Assembly: GCF_003260205.1 (NCBI RefSeq)
Contig: NZ_QERF01000008.1
Coordinates: 62,001 to 126,000 of the forward strand
Direction of reading: 5' to 3'
DNA from: Winogradskyella tangerina
GTDB lineage: Bacteria > Bacteroidota > Bacteroidia > Flavobacteriales > Flavobacteriaceae
Length of the DNA stretch: 64,000 bases
How positions within the stretch are numbered: the stretch's first letter is position 1; each line of letters opens with the position of its first letter. Positions 1 to 7,510 of this stretch are shown piece by piece. The notes below the pieces were generated by a model that had not been told where the DNA came from, did not search any database, and saw only the letters and a list, made by a program, of their open reading frames with translations. Position numbers and translations under genes: made by a program.

Positions 1-1
1 A

Positions 2-250
2 ATATTATTGTTTGGTATTCCTTTTTTATGGCAACTCATTAAACCAAATCGAAAACTGAATTTCTCATTGGGGATTGTGTTTGTTTGTTTGTCTTCTTAT
101 GTGATTTTGGCTTACTTGTCGGATGTGTTAAACATCGTCAATTGGTCTGAAAATGCTAAACGCTTCTTATTTTATAGTGGTGCCATTGTTATTGGAAACT
201 TTGTAATGTCGCTCTGGATCATTCGAAATAGTATTAAAAAGCTTTTTTAA
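2..250 (+). CDS. Membrane protein, 3' part only (cut by window edge)
   Basis: The reading frame is open to the left edge of the window, so this is probably the C-terminal end of a longer gene. The roughly 80 visible residues hold about two hydrophobic membrane-spanning segments, then a short basic tail ending IRNSIKKLF. A TTG at position 8 could be a start, but nothing supports it. I do not recognise a family. The stop lies about 40 bases before kdsA, which has its own promoter, so the two need not be co-transcribed. Confidence 0.5.
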   Translation: MLLFGIPFLWQLIKPNRKLNFSLGIVFVCLSSYVILAYLSDVLNIVNWSENAKRFLFYSGAIVIGNFVMSLWIIRNSIKKLF

Positions 251-252
251 TA

Positions 253-260
253 TATCTTTG
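253..260 (+). promoter_or_regulatory. Predicted -7 promoter element for kdsA
   Basis: TATCTTTG is an exact match to the Bacteroidetes sigma-A -7 consensus TAnnTTTG. It lies 28 bases before the kdsA ATG, which leaves a leader of about 20 nucleotides. Confidence 0.6.
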
Positions 261-288
261 CAACTGAATTTTTAACTCTGTTGCATCG

Positions 289-1098
289 ATGGCGATTCCT
301 AAATTAAAACATACCGATTCAGATAATTTCTTTTTGCTTTGTGGACCCTGCGCCATTGAAGGTGAAGATATGGCCCTACGCATTGCAGAACGTGTGGTGT
401 CTATTACGGATAAACTGAAGATTCCTTATGTTTTTAAAGGAAGCTTTAAAAAAGCAAATCGCAGTAGAATAGATAGTTTTACCGGTATTGGCAATGAAAA
501 AGCCTTAAAGATTCTTGAAAAGGTATCTCAGACTTTCGATATACCTACAATTACCGATATTCATGAGGCTTCAGATGCGGCGATGGCTGCAGCATATGTT
601 GATGTGCTTCAAATTCCTGCATTTTTGGTAAGACAAACGGATCTCGTAGTCGCTGCTGCAAAAACAGGTAAAGTAGTTAACCTGAAAAAAGGACAATTTA
701 TGAGTCCGGAAGCCATGAAACATGCTGTTCAAAAGGTTAAAGATGCGGGTAATGAAAACGCCTGGATTACGGATAGAGGTACAATGTTTGGCTATCAAGA
801 TATGATCGTTGATTTCAGGGGAATTCCGACCATGAGACAAATGGCTCCTACAGTTTTAGATGTTACCCATTCATTGCAACAGCCTAATCAAAGTGCTGGT
901 GTTACAGGCGGCCGTCCGGAAATGATCGAAACTATCGCAAGGGCAGGCGTGGTAAACCACGTAGATGGTTTGTTTATTGAAACACATTTCGATCCTGCAA
1001 ATGCAAAAAGTGATGGTGCTAATATGCTACATTTAGACAAACTTGAAGGTTTGTTAGAGCGCTTGGTTGCTGTTAGAAAGGTAATAAATACGTTTTAA
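289..1098 (+). CDS. kdsA: 3-deoxy-8-phosphooctulonate (Kdo-8-P) synthase
   Basis: Condenses phosphoenolpyruvate with arabinose 5-phosphate to Kdo-8-phosphate for lipopolysaccharide inner core synthesis, in the cytoplasm. The 269 residues span the complete TIM-barrel family. Recognisable blocks are the N-terminal CGPCAIEGED, the FKGSFKKANRS substrate loop, the KKGQFMSPEAM block, the TDRGTMFGYQDMIVD segment and the C-terminal ETHFDPANAKSDGANML. Residue 21 is cysteine (CGPC) where E. coli-type enzymes have asparagine; this is the signature of the metal-dependent class of the family. The ATG sits just behind a good promoter. The stop overlaps the convergent gene on the other strand by four bases. 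Confidence 0.97.
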   Translation: MAIPKLKHTDSDNFFLLCGPCAIEGEDMALRIAERVVSITDKLKIPYVFKGSFKKANRSRIDSFTGIGNEKALKILEKVSQTFDIPTITDIHEASDAAMAAAYVDVLQIPAFLVRQTDLVVAAAKTGKVVNLKKGQFMSPEAMKHAVQKVKDAGNENAWITDRGTMFGYQDMIVDFRGIPTMRQMAPTVLDVTHSLQQPNQSAGVTGGRPEMIETIARAGVVNHVDGLFIETHFDPANAKSDGANMLHLDKLEGLLERLVAVRKVINTF

Positions 1099-1361
1099 GC
1101 AGATTTTTCTCCGGTTTCGAATAAATGCCAACGACTTTTTAAATTTGAAAAGAAAGGTTCAGCTGTATCCTTTGAGAGTTCTATTTTTTGACTTTCAACG
1201 AAATAATCAAAAACATAACATTCAAAATCCTGACAACGATCGAGTATTGGAAATCGCATAAGAAATCGTGTCATTTTCTGACGAAAATCAAATTCAAATT
1301 GTATGCGTTTATCTAATTCATCACTAGATAACTGTGTATCTGAATGCCAATTAATTTTCAC
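1095..1361 (-). CDS. Small hypothetical protein
   Basis: An 88-residue protein rich in charged and aromatic residues, with no membrane segment, signal peptide or motif I recognise. The start is GTG (MKINWHSDTQ). It runs tail-to-tail against kdsA with a four-base overlap of the stop codons, an arrangement that fits a real convergent gene. Function unknown. Confidence 0.6.
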   Translation of the reverse strand: MKINWHSDTQLSSDELDKRIQFEFDFRQKMTRFLMRFPILDRCQDFECYVFDYFVESQKIELSKDTAEPFFSNLKSRWHLFETGEKSA

Positions 1362-1447
1362 GATGTGTTAGGGTCTAGGGATTTTATGCAATATACCCTT
1401 AAATGTTAAACTAACAAATAGCACACTTTAATTTCACAGAGTGATCT

Positions 1448-1837
1448 TTAGTCGTTTTTCTTGTGCTTTCCGCTTAAAACCAATTTAAAAGGGTTGATAT
1501 TTATAGCAAGTTGTTGTTCAATAACATAAACCACTACAGCATCGTTAATATCTTCAACACTTTTATACCGCAATGACGTCACTACTTTTCTGTTGGTTGT
1601 AACGAAATGCTCCCTGTATTGATCTAATTTATCACCATGCCAAAAGGCAAAATCAACGTAATCCTTAGACTGGTTTAAGTAACAAATAGGAAACCCATTA
1701 TTGTAATAAAAGGGTATGCCATATTTGAACTTTAATTCAGCATTAGGTGCTACAGCTTCAACGATAGCCTGTAGTTGTAGCAAAATAGTTTTATAAGGTT
1801 CGGGTTGTTTTAGGATGTAGGCTTCGGCCGGATTCAT
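1448..1837 (-). CDS. DUF1801 domain-containing protein
   Basis: A 129-residue soluble protein of the DUF1801 (YdhG-like) family. Recognisable features are the N-terminal AEAYILKQPEPYKTILLQLQAIVEAVAPNAEL helix pair, the KYGIPFYY strand and the VDFAFWHGDKL block. The family's biochemical role is not established. It is encoded just downstream of, and on the same strand as, a small membrane protein (three bases apart), so the two probably form one transcript. Confidence 0.85.
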   Translation of the reverse strand: MNPAEAYILKQPEPYKTILLQLQAIVEAVAPNAELKFKYGIPFYYNNGFPICYLNQSKDYVDFAFWHGDKLDQYREHFVTTNRKVVTSLRYKSVEDINDAVVVYVIEQQLAININPFKLVLSGKHKKND

Positions 1838-1840
1838 AGT

Positions 1841-2188
1841 TTAATCAAATAGTCTCAACAATCCAATTACAATTAAAGCTATTCCGATAATCGCTTTAAA
1901 TGGCATTAATGATGCCGATAACTTGCGCAGACTCGTTTCTAATGCTGGTACTTTACCAAATACATGTGTAAGCAACAAAATACCACCTAAAATACTAATG
2001 ATACCGATTACACTAAATTTAATTAAGGGCAATACTACTAGCGCCCCGCCAATCACCGTTTGAAATGGGGCCAAGACTCCTGCGATCTTATTAAAGAAGT
2101 TACTTTCTCCATCCCATTTATCTAATGTGGCCAATCCGAGGAGAATCCCGCCTGCAAGGTTGGCAATCGTTAAAAGCAATCCAAACAT
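1841..2188 (-). CDS. Small integral membrane protein
   Basis: A 115-residue protein with four predicted membrane segments: residues about 2-20, 43-60, 60-78 and 95-113. Glycine-rich helices (LAGGILLGLA, IISILGGILLL) recur. I do not assign a family. The ATG gives a hydrophobic N terminus immediately. It probably leads a two-gene unit with the DUF1801 gene and is divergent from the membrane protein gene at 2299. Confidence 0.75.
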   Translation of the reverse strand: MFGLLLTIANLAGGILLGLATLDKWDGESNFFNKIAGVLAPFQTVIGGALVVLPLIKFSVIGIISILGGILLLTHVFGKVPALETSLRKLSASLMPFKAIIGIALIVIGLLRLFD

Positions 2189-2269
2189 GATTATATCGAT
2201 TTTTGATGTTAGACTATAAATTTAGTTAATATCCTCTAAAATTGTTTTGCCAGAACCAGATAATTTTAT

Positions 2270-2293
2270 TTACTTTGTATTTCAAAGTACTTT
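2270..2293 (+). promoter_or_regulatory. Promoter with overlapping palindromic operator, copy 1
   Basis: The segment 2272-2288 is the perfect inverted repeat ACTTTG-TATTT-CAAAGT. It is followed directly by the perfect palindrome AAAGTACTTT at 2284-2293. The left arm is also the -7 element (TTACTTTG, one mismatch to TAnnTTTG). A protein bound here would cover the promoter of the gene at 2299. The same palindrome recurs before the Coq4-like gene. Confidence 0.55.
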
Positions 2294-2298
2294 TAATT

Positions 2299-2913
2299 AT
2301 GAGCAACGAAGACTATCTAAAAGACCTGAGCGAGATCAAGGATCTAATGCACAGATCCTCGCGTTTTATATCATTAAGTGGTTTATCGGGAATACTCGCT
2401 GGTGTCTACGCCTTAATAGGCGCAGCGGTGGTTTACTGGTTGGTTATCACCTATAGCGGAGGTACATTATATATTTTTCATGGATGGGTATTCTGGACAT
2501 GCATGGCCGTACTTTTAATGGTGGCCAGTCTAAGTGCTATAACTGGAATTATTCTAACCACCCGAAAAGCAAAAAAGAATGAAGAGAAGATTTGGGATAG
2601 TTCTTCAAAGCGCTTACTTTTTAATTTTCTCGTACCACTCGCTGTTGGTGGTATTTATTGCTTTATCATATTAAGTCAGGGACGCTATGGACAAACAGGT
2701 GGGCTTATGCTTATTTTTTACGGATTAGCATTGGTGAGTGCTTCAAAATATAGTCTGGGCGATATAAAGTATTTAGGATATATTGAGATTGTTCTGGGAC
2801 TTATAGCAAGTTACTACCCAGGATACGGCTTTTGGCTTTGGGTCATCGGATTTGGCATTATGCATATTGTTTACGGAACTTGGATGCATTTTAAATATGA
2901 TGCCAATAACTAG
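2299..2913 (+). CDS. Multi-pass membrane protein
   Basis: A 204-residue protein beginning MSNEDYLKDLSEIKDLMHRSSRF, a soluble amphipathic N terminus, followed by about six membrane segments that come in pairs. I chose the ATG at 2299 over an upstream TTG-type start because the upstream stretch lies within the promoter/operator region. No enzymatic motif is visible. It is the first gene of a run leading to a winged-helix regulator and an MpaB-like protein. In this kind of cluster the membrane protein often accompanies the regulator, but its function is unknown. Confidence 0.75.
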   Translation: MSNEDYLKDLSEIKDLMHRSSRFISLSGLSGILAGVYALIGAAVVYWLVITYSGGTLYIFHGWVFWTCMAVLLMVASLSAITGIILTTRKAKKNEEKIWDSSSKRLLFNFLVPLAVGGIYCFIILSQGRYGQTGGLMLIFYGLALVSASKYSLGDIKYLGYIEIVLGLIASYYPGYGFWLWVIGFGIMHIVYGTWMHFKYDANN

Positions 2914-2935
2914 CAATAACAAGGTTGGCTTTGAC

Positions 2936-2943
2936 TAACTTTG
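2936..2943 (+). promoter_or_regulatory. Predicted internal -7 element before winged-helix regulator
   Basis: TAACTTTG matches TAnnTTTG exactly and lies 16 bases before the TTG start of the regulator. It would give a nearly leaderless transcript. Confidence 0.45.
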
Positions 2944-2959
2944 AACAAATTTTATTGAA

Positions 2960-3253
2960 TTGAGCATAATAACCAACATAAATAAACTCTTTGATCATAG
3001 AATACGACTCGGTATAATGTCTATTCTAATGGTAAACGAGTATGCTGATTTTAATACGCTTAAAGAATTGTTGGGTGCAACTGACGGCAATTTGGCCAGC
3101 CACACTAAAGCTTTAGAGAAGGCTGAATATATATTGGTAGAAAAACAATTTATTGGTCGAAAGCCAAATACAAGATATAGCGCGACCAAACTGGGAAGAA
3201 AAGAGTTTAAAAAACATATTGAAGCCCTCGAAAAATTAATTAAAAAGACCTGA
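2960..3253 (+). CDS. Winged-helix transcriptional regulator
   Basis: A 97-residue single-domain DNA-binding protein of the winged-helix HTH_27/ArsR-like type. Visible elements are the first helix FDHRIRLGIMSILM, the recognition region TDGNLASHTKALEKAEYI and the wing VEKQFIGRKPNTRYSATKLGRKEF, then a C-terminal helix. There is no ATG at the N terminus of the domain. The start used is TTG at 2960, because the next ATG would remove the first helix. Its gene is four bases from the MpaB-like gene. It is the natural candidate to bind the AAAGTACTTT palindromes found before the units at 2299 and 4111. Confidence 0.85.
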   Translation: MSIITNINKLFDHRIRLGIMSILMVNEYADFNTLKELLGATDGNLASHTKALEKAEYILVEKQFIGRKPNTRYSATKLGRKEFKKHIEALEKLIKKT

Positions 3254-3257
3254 TAGC

Positions 3258-4016
3258 ATGACTAATTTTGTTGACAATAATTCTATTGTTAGAGAGATTT
3301 GGGGTAAAAGCGATACCATACTTATGGTGTTTGCAGGTGCTTCAGCTGAATTTGCGCTAAACAAGGCTGTGGATTGGTTGTACTTTACAGGGAAACTTCC
3401 AAAAGATCCTCTGGGTCGACTGTTCTCAACAGTGCAGTATGCTAAAATGATCGTGTTTTCAAAAAAGGAAAATGCACATAAGGCTATTGATCAAATAACA
3501 GCTATCCATGAGGCTGTTGAACAAAATCGCAATCAAAAAATCCCTCAATGGGCTTATAAAGATGTGCTTTACATGCTTATTGATTATTCGATCAGGTCTT
3601 ATGAATTATTACAAAGGCCACTCACTACGAACGAAAAACAAGAAGTCTTAACCGTATTCGGTAATGTTGGGAGACGAATGGGAATACAAGACGTACCGCT
3701 TAGCTATTCAGAATTTGAAAAAGATCGCACTAAACACCTCCAAGAAGATCTATTAAATGGCGAGCTTTCAAAAGACCTTTACAAACAGTATAAAAAGCAT
3801 CTCGGATTTATGAGATACTATTTACTGCTTGAAGCTCAAATCCTTTTGGTCCCAGAATCCGTTAGAGCCATGTTGCACTTAAGGAAATATTCATTTTTAA
3901 AACCTTTAGTTGCCGTATATAAAGTATTAAGACGTATTCGTTTAGACGGACCAATCAAAGACTTGCTCCTACCCACAGCTTACAAAGAAGACATCAAACG
4001 AATGAACATTACATGA
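3258..4016 (+). CDS. MpaB/rubber-oxygenase-like (DUF2236) protein
   Basis: A 252-residue protein resembling the catalytic domain shared by the fungal ER-bound oxygenase MpaB and latex-clearing oxygenases. Support comes from the N-terminal REIWGKSDTILMVFAGASAEFALNKAVDW segment, the central VLYMLIDYSIRSYELLQRPLTTNEKQ helices and the C-terminal VPESVRAMLHLRK region. Family members bind haem; I cannot identify the axial ligand with confidence. It lies immediately after the regulator gene, and the Coq4-like and CreD genes follow. The substrate is unknown. Confidence 0.75.
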   Translation: MTNFVDNNSIVREIWGKSDTILMVFAGASAEFALNKAVDWLYFTGKLPKDPLGRLFSTVQYAKMIVFSKKENAHKAIDQITAIHEAVEQNRNQKIPQWAYKDVLYMLIDYSIRSYELLQRPLTTNEKQEVLTVFGNVGRRMGIQDVPLSYSEFEKDRTKHLQEDLLNGELSKDLYKQYKKHLGFMRYYLLLEAQILLVPESVRAMLHLRKYSFLKPLVAVYKVLRRIRLDGPIKDLLLPTAYKEDIKRMNIT

Positions 4017-4037
4017 ATCTATTTTTTTACATATTTA

Positions 4038-4070
4038 CTCTGAATTTCAAAGTACTTTTCAAAAGTATTT
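4038..4070 (+). promoter_or_regulatory. Palindromic operator, copy 2 (before Coq4-like gene)
   Basis: Repeats the arrangement seen at 2270: an imperfect inverted repeat ACTCTG-AATTT-CAAAGT, then the perfect palindrome AAAGTACTTT at 4049-4058. A degenerate second copy, AAAGTATTT, follows at 4062-4070. The two regions share TGnATTTCAAAGTACTTTT. Probably a binding site for the winged-helix regulator encoded between them. Confidence 0.5.
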
Positions 4071-4110
4071 TAGAACATTTTGCCGTTGAACCAAATCAAA
4101 CCCAACTGCC

Positions 4111-4620
4111 ATGAACAGCCTACTAAAATATTGGAGGTCCAAAAGGAAACAGCTTATCATTTGGTTGTTTGAACATTCACAACGTATCTATACGTCACTT
4201 TTCAAAAGTCATCAACCCTGGGATGTTGACAAAGCAGATCTTTTAAATTTCCCTGTAGATTCCTTCGGAAGACATCTTGGTGAATTTTTAGACGAAAACA
4301 ACTTTGAACTAATTCCGAAAGTAGAACGCCACGATTGTTACCATGTGCTTTGCGGATTTAGCACTAAAGTTGAAGATGAAATTGCTCTGCAATGTCTTTG
4401 TTATGGCAATGGTAAACGAAGCCCATATTTATACGGCGCTATTATTCTAGGCATAGCTATATTACCAGACTATTTCAGCTACTATTACAACGCTTACAAG
4501 ATCGGCAAACAAGCCCATCCTTTTCACCATTACAACTACAGACAACTTTTAAACGTATCTATTGAAGACTTTAGATCGGCAATTTTCTCTAGATCCGCAA
4601 TTACATTTTTAAATATATAA
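4111..4620 (+). CDS. Coq4-like protein
   Basis: A 169-residue protein carrying the Coq4 metal-binding signature HDxxH-x11-E: H74, D75, H78 and E90 (HDCYHVLCGFSTKVEDE). Eukaryotic Coq4 acts in ubiquinone synthesis, but many Bacteroidetes homologues are encoded away from quinone genes, so the role here is open. C-terminal hydrophobic helices suggest membrane association. It is first in a unit with creD and three small membrane proteins, and its promoter region carries the AAAGTACTTT palindrome. Confidence 0.8.
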   Translation: MNSLLKYWRSKRKQLIIWLFEHSQRIYTSLFKSHQPWDVDKADLLNFPVDSFGRHLGEFLDENNFELIPKVERHDCYHVLCGFSTKVEDEIALQCLCYGNGKRSPYLYGAIILGIAILPDYFSYYYNAYKIGKQAHPFHHYNYRQLLNVSIEDFRSAIFSRSAITFLNI

Positions 4621-4643
4621 GTCAGATCAAAAAACATAACAAC

Positions 4644-6023
4644 ATGGAAAACTCAGAACAACAGAACAAAGCAAATCAACCTAACAAATTTGGAAATTGG
4701 TTAAGAACCTCAATTACGGCCCGAATGATAATCGTAGGGTTACTCATTATGGTTTTATTAATTCCGCTCACTTACGTTAATCTTTTAATCGAAGAGCGGG
4801 CATTTAGACAGCAAGACGTAATTAGGGAGATTAATGGCAAGTGGGGAAATGAAGTAATTATGTACGGTCCCATACTAAAAGTTCCTTATAAATCTTATTC
4901 AGAAACTTCAACCTATAATGAAAAAACCGACACTTACATAAAGGAAACTAAAACGCACACTAATTACGCGTATATTTTTCCAGAAACCTTGGACGCCAAT
5001 GTAGATGTTGAATCAAAATCCATCTACCTAGGAAATTTTGAGTCTGCCGTTTTCACTTCAAAAATTCAACTGACAGGAGGATTTAATTCTATTGATCTGA
5101 CTTCAAAAGATATTCAAAATGAGGATATCTTATGGGATAAGGCATCAGTGATTTTCAAAACCACCAATTTAAAGGGTATAAAAACCGAAATGCAGATTGA
5201 GGTTAATGGTACTTCATATGCATATGAAACCAATTTCATTGATAGTAAAAGCTATGGTACGCATCTCGATGAACTCGAAACTGGATTTATAAATGAAGAA
5301 ACTTTAAAAGAAGATTTTCAATTTAATATGAATGTGACCTATGACGGTAGTAAACAGATCCAGTTAATTCCGGTGGGTAAAACCACCACCATGGACATGG
5401 TTTCAAACTGGGCTGATCCTGGGTTTATTGGTAATTATTCACCAAACGATGAAACGAGAAGTATTTCAAAAAAAGGCTTTAAGGTAGATTGGAAAGTACT
5501 TTCTATAAACCGTGCTTTTTCTCAAACGTATTTCAATAAAATCCCGAATCTGAATCAATTTGCCTTCGGAACAAAATTTGTCATTCTGGTAGATGAATAT
5601 CAAAAAAGTGAACGCTCTGCCAAATATGGTTTTTTAGTGATCGGTCTAACATTTTTACTGTTCTTCTTAATTCAAACATTAAGTAAGATCAACATACATC
5701 CATTTCAATATTTAATGATCGGTTTAGCCTTGATAATGTTCTATACCTTGTTGTTATCGATATCAGAACATAGTAATTTCTTGAAAGCCTATCTCATTGC
5801 CGGCATATCAGTAGTTGCACTGATCACCCTTTATTCAAGGTCTATTCTGAAGAATATGAAATTCCCCATTTTCATAGGTATTTCATTATCGGCACTATAT
5901 GCCTTTATCTATGTAATAATTCAATTAGAAAATTACGCCCTGCTTGTAGGAAGTATTGGCTTATTCGTGATCCTTGCTATTGTAATGTACGTTTCAAGGA
6001 AGATCGATTGGAATAATGGTTAA
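4644..6023 (+). CDS. creD: CreD-family inner membrane protein
   Basis: A 459-residue member of the CreD family, known for effects on envelope integrity and colicin E2 tolerance when overproduced. It has one N-terminal membrane helix (about residues 27-47, MIIVGLLIMVLLIPLTYVNLLI), then RQQDVIREINGKWGNEVIMYGPILKVPY, which is highly characteristic of CreD. A periplasmic beta-rich domain covers about residues 50-320, followed by five to six C-terminal membrane helices. It lies 23 bases after the Coq4-like gene, and its end overlaps the next small membrane protein gene by eight bases, indicating an operon. Confidence 0.93.
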   Translation: MENSEQQNKANQPNKFGNWLRTSITARMIIVGLLIMVLLIPLTYVNLLIEERAFRQQDVIREINGKWGNEVIMYGPILKVPYKSYSETSTYNEKTDTYIKETKTHTNYAYIFPETLDANVDVESKSIYLGNFESAVFTSKIQLTGGFNSIDLTSKDIQNEDILWDKASVIFKTTNLKGIKTEMQIEVNGTSYAYETNFIDSKSYGTHLDELETGFINEETLKEDFQFNMNVTYDGSKQIQLIPVGKTTTMDMVSNWADPGFIGNYSPNDETRSISKKGFKVDWKVLSINRAFSQTYFNKIPNLNQFAFGTKFVILVDEYQKSERSAKYGFLVIGLTFLLFFLIQTLSKINIHPFQYLMIGLALIMFYTLLLSISEHSNFLKAYLIAGISVVALITLYSRSILKNMKFPIFIGISLSALYAFIYVIIQLENYALLVGSIGLFVILAIVMYVSRKIDWNNG

Positions 6024-6345
6024 ATCTTACATAAATCAAATGGATATCGTATTTGCCATAAAGAACACCTGTAAAGTAAGTGCATTAGTAAGTTTCGCCA
6101 TCGGAACGATCATTCTGATCTTATTTATGATAACTAGAGAAATTGACCCCTTTACTTACATTGGCATTTGGTATCTCTATGCGGCATTTGCCATTAATGC
6201 TATGCTCTTTTTTTTAGTCATATTATCGGCATTATTTCTTTGGAAAAACAGCATTGAACTTTTAGGACATGCTATGCTTTTAACACTAAATATTCCTGTG
6301 GCCATAGGGTACTTCTTTATTGTTTTAAATTTTATCGATTCATAA
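6016..6345 (+). CDS. Small membrane protein in creD operon
   Basis: A 109-residue protein with three predicted membrane helices after a short cytoplasmic N terminus (MVKSYINQMDIVFAIKNTCK). Not a family I recognise by name. It starts inside the end of creD and is two bases from the following gene, so it is translationally coupled. In related clusters small membrane proteins of this size follow creD; a role is not known. Confidence 0.75.
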   Translation: MVKSYINQMDIVFAIKNTCKVSALVSFAIGTIILILFMITREIDPFTYIGIWYLYAAFAINAMLFFLVILSALFLWKNSIELLGHAMLLTLNIPVAIGYFFIVLNFIDS

Positions 6346-6347
6346 CC

Positions 6348-6746
6348 ATGAAACTCCAATTCAACAAATATTACCTGGCGCTGGCACATTTTATTTTTCT
6401 ATTAGAATTAGCCATTGCTTTTATCATCAAAACCGGATTTATCCGATATACGCTAGGTGATTACCTAGTTGTAATTCTACTGTATGCAATTTTTAGAGGA
6501 TGCACTAGTCTGAGTGTGAGGGCCTCGGCTTTTGCCGTCCTCTTTATTGCGTATGGTATTGAATTGCTCCAACTCACGTCGTTCTTAGCCTACTTTAATT
6601 TACAAAACAGTACGGTTGCGAAACTTATTTTAGGCAGCACTTTTCAGCTCGGAGATCTCGTTGCCTATACATTAGGAATTATCACAATATTAATTTTTGA
6701 ACATTACTATGGAATCTATAAAAACACTAATACAGTCGAAGTTTAA
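6348..6746 (+). CDS. DUF2809 family membrane protein
   Basis: A 132-residue protein with about four membrane helices. The blocks KTGFIRYTLGDYLVVILLYAIFRG and TFQLGDLVAYTLG are typical of DUF2809. Biochemical function unknown. It is two bases after the previous gene and its last 38 bases overlap the start of the DUF1361 gene, so all are part of the same transcript. Confidence 0.8.
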   Translation: MKLQFNKYYLALAHFIFLLELAIAFIIKTGFIRYTLGDYLVVILLYAIFRGCTSLSVRASAFAVLFIAYGIELLQLTSFLAYFNLQNSTVAKLILGSTFQLGDLVAYTLGIITILIFEHYYGIYKNTNTVEV

Positions 6747-7371
6747 AACCTTATCATTGGTAGCAGTGGCACTTAGCTTTAGCTTAATTGCATTGATGGT
6801 AAGAATAAAGCTGAACAAATCTTTTTTCTATCTATTCTTAGTTTGGAACATATTTCTGGCAATTATTCCCTACACCATTACCATGTACTTGAGTACTACC
6901 AGGAATCTTAGTAAGGTTAAACTGGGGCTCTGGTTTTTGATTTGGCTGGCTTTCTTACCTAATGCGCCATACCTTGTCACAGATCTTATTCACCTTAGAA
7001 GCAGTAATGATCTTATGCTTTGGTTAGATGTTATAGTATTGATTTCTTTTGCTATTTCTGGGTTATTGTTGTTCTTTTTATCTGTACGCGATATGCAATG
7101 TTTAATGGCATTAACCTTCAAAAAGGCACCCATTAAATTAATGACCTTTTCAATATTAGGTCTTTGTGGTTTTGGTGTTTACTTAGGTCGAGTATTGCGC
7201 TACAACTCGTGGGAAATTATCAGTAACCCAAAGATTTTAATCATGGATGTTATTAATATTGTCCTTTCCCCTTTTCAACATTCAGAAGCATGGCTATTCA
7301 CCTTAGGTTTTGGCGGATTTTTAATGGTTGGTTTTTGGGTTTTTAAAAATTTACACCACAATGGTAATTAA
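6709..7371 (+). CDS. DUF1361 family membrane protein
   Basis: A 220-residue protein with about six membrane helices. The central LAFLPNAPYLVTDLIHLRSSNDLMLWLD segment is the hallmark of DUF1361. I chose the ATG at 6709 (MESIKTLIQSKF) rather than the upstream TTG because it avoids an unlikely longer overlap with the DUF2809 gene. Last gene of the Coq4/CreD run. Function unknown. Confidence 0.82.
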   Translation: MESIKTLIQSKFKTLSLVAVALSFSLIALMVRIKLNKSFFYLFLVWNIFLAIIPYTITMYLSTTRNLSKVKLGLWFLIWLAFLPNAPYLVTDLIHLRSSNDLMLWLDVIVLISFAISGLLLFFLSVRDMQCLMALTFKKAPIKLMTFSILGLCGFGVYLGRVLRYNSWEIISNPKILIMDVINIVLSPFQHSEAWLFTLGFGGFLMVGFWVFKNLHHNGN

Positions 7372-7471
7372 TTGAAATCCCAGTCATTACTCTTTAAATA
7401 AAAGAATTCAATCTCACTTTAAAGAAAATAAATGTAATTAATCTAATAAGCCATTTCCGTATTTTGATTTT

Positions 7472-7498
7472 GTACATAAATTCCTAAATTTCATGTAC
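7472..7498. promoter_or_regulatory. Inverted repeat before M48 protease gene
   Basis: GTACATAAATT and, after three bases, AAATTTCATGTAC form a long near-perfect dyad with outer arms GTACAT/ATGTAC. It ends 12 bases before the ATG of the protease gene, where it could be an operator or an RNA hairpin limiting translation. Confidence 0.4.
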
Positions 7499-7510
7499 TA
7501 AATTAAATCG

